Shown in pieces: positions 5,645 through 6,360 of a stretch of 6,360 nt of DNA. The notes under the pieces are model-generated. The model had not been told where the DNA came from. It made no database searches and was given only the letters and a program-made list of their open reading frames with translations. Within the stretch, counting starts at the first letter, position 1, and the number at the start of each line of letters is the position of its first letter. Source of the DNA: Deltaproteobacteria bacterium (GTDB lineage Bacteria; Myxococcota_A; UBA9042; DTJE01); contig JADHTP010000188.1 in NCBI GenBank assembly GCA_016784945.1, forward strand, positions 1-6,360. Reading direction: 5' to 3'. A program made the translations under genes and the position numbers.

Positions 5645-6360
5645 CCCTCTTCGGCCGGTGATTCCTCCGGATTCTTTTCTTCTTCCAGGTACAGACGCCC
5701 GGCTTCTTCGTCATAGGCAAACAACTCGGCGTACCGTCCCCAGTCGATGGCGGTGTCCAACTGGCGCTCGGCTTCTTCCTTGGTGAAGTGGTTCTCCAGG
5801 GTTTCCAGGAAGAACTCCTCGTTCATGCTGTTTCGCCGGGAGGCGTGCAGGGCCTGCAGGACCTGGTTGATGAGCACCACGGAACTGGCCACGGCCTCGC
5901 GGAACACCTCCTTGCTTTCCAGGATGTCGCCGTTGACGAACCGACGGCCCAGGTCGGTCAGGACCACGTCCCCTTCCTGGATGCTGGCGAAACCCATGAT
6001 GCTCGCCGCCTCGTGCAACGGCAGCAGTTCGTCGGCTTCCAGGTTCAGTTCGCCTTCCAGTTCGTAGATGTCCTCGCGACCGCCCCGTTCGTCCACCATT
6101 TCCAGGAGCCCGGCGAGGGCGCCGATGTGAACGTGGGGCAGCATCTGGTATTTGCGCAGGGCCAGGGGGCGGGTCTTCCCGGAGGTCTCGACCTCCGTCT
6201 GTCGGGCCAGCGTGGTGTAGATCTGGTCCGCCAGGCGCTTGAAGGCCGGGGTCTTGTAGTCCCGGGGGTGGGACAGGTTGATGGTCAGTTCCGTGGCCAC
6301 CCGGCCGGGGTTGTGCCACAGGATGATGACGCGGTCCGCCATCTCCACGGCCTCTTCGAT
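5641..6360 (-). CDS. ABC transporter ATP-binding protein with AAA-associated C-terminal domain, 3' part
   Basis: The frame is open at the right edge, so only the last 239 residues are present. The fragment begins IEEAVEMADRVIIL, the segment that directly follows the H-loop His of ABC ATPases; Walker A, the signature motif and Walker B lie beyond the window. HNPGRVATELTINLSHPRDY (16-35) ends the nucleotide-binding domain in the style of NitT/TauT (nitrate, sulfonate, taurine) ATPases. From about residue 75 to 225 there is a C-terminal AAA-associated domain (Pfam AAA_assoc_C type), with LPHVHIGALAGLLE, a winged-helix-like middle part and the typical AIDWGRYAELFAYD near the end. The tail is acidic (EEEKNPEESPAEEG). 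The protein would energise an inner-membrane importer whose permease and binding protein are probably further right; the substrate cannot be told. A GTG at 6348 is an internal codon, not the start. The stop shares CTAG with the PEPCK stop. Confidence 0.9.
   Translation of the reverse strand: MEEAVEMADRVIILWHNPGRVATELTINLSHPRDYKTPAFKRLADQIYTTLARQTEVETSGKTRPLALRKYQMLPHVHIGALAGLLEMVDERGGREDIYELEGELNLEADELLPLHEAASIMGFASIQEGDVVLTDLGRRFVNGDILESKEVFREAVASSVVLINQVLQALHASRRNSMNEEFFLETLENHFTKEEAERQLDTAIDWGRYAELFAYDEEAGRLYLEEEKNPEESPAEEG

Noticed and set aside
5634..5658. CCGGC/GCCGG stem at the PEPCK-ABC junction as a terminator
   Set aside because: The stem is only 5 bp with a 15-base loop, and no proper T-run follows in either direction.

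Overview
The window is GC-rich and densely coded. Two proteins share a C-terminal plan of a Gly-rich segment with one Cys, a single hydrophobic helix and a short basic tail, which resembles MYXO-CTERM sorting signals. With Cys-rich repeats, a matrixin-type secreted protease and a lipoprotein start, this points to a Myxococcota or related deltaproteobacterial-type genome. That is inference from protein style, not a phylogenetic placement.

Layout: (1) Positions 1-103, minus strand, hold the first 34 codons of a probable lipoprotein that runs off the left edge. (2) Positions 104-286 are a divergent promoter region with a small hairpin just upstream of the next ribosome binding site. (3) Positions 287-1882 and 1879-3108, plus strand, are a two-gene operon joined by an ATGA overlap. 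The first gene encodes a secreted protein with three 37-residue Cys-rich repeats, an IPT/TIG domain and a C-terminal anchor. The second encodes a secreted matrixin-like zinc metalloprotease with a Cys-rich region, a Pro/Glu-rich stalk and the same kind of anchor. (4) Positions 3030-3527, minus strand, encode a DUF985 (cupin_5) protein whose 3' end overlaps the protease gene tail-to-tail by 79 bases. (5) Positions 3528-3679 are a divergent intergenic region with a perfect 7-2-7 inverted repeat between back-to-back -35-like hexamers. (6) Positions 3680-5644, plus strand, encode a divergent member of the GTP-type phosphoenolpyruvate carboxykinase family. (7) Positions 5641-6360, minus strand, are the 3' part of an ABC transporter ATPase gene with a C-terminal AAA-associated domain. 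Its stop codon shares a CTAG tetranucleotide with the PEPCK stop.

The surface operon probably places a protease and a partner, adhesin-like protein on the cell envelope. The PEPCK links the TCA cycle to gluconeogenesis and is functionally separate. The cupin and PEPCK genes are divergent and may share one operator. I saw no CRISPR array, tRNA, rRNA or insertion sequence. The points most worth a second look are the altered nucleotide-binding segment of the PEPCK, the palindrome in its promoter region, and the paired C-terminally anchored surface proteins.
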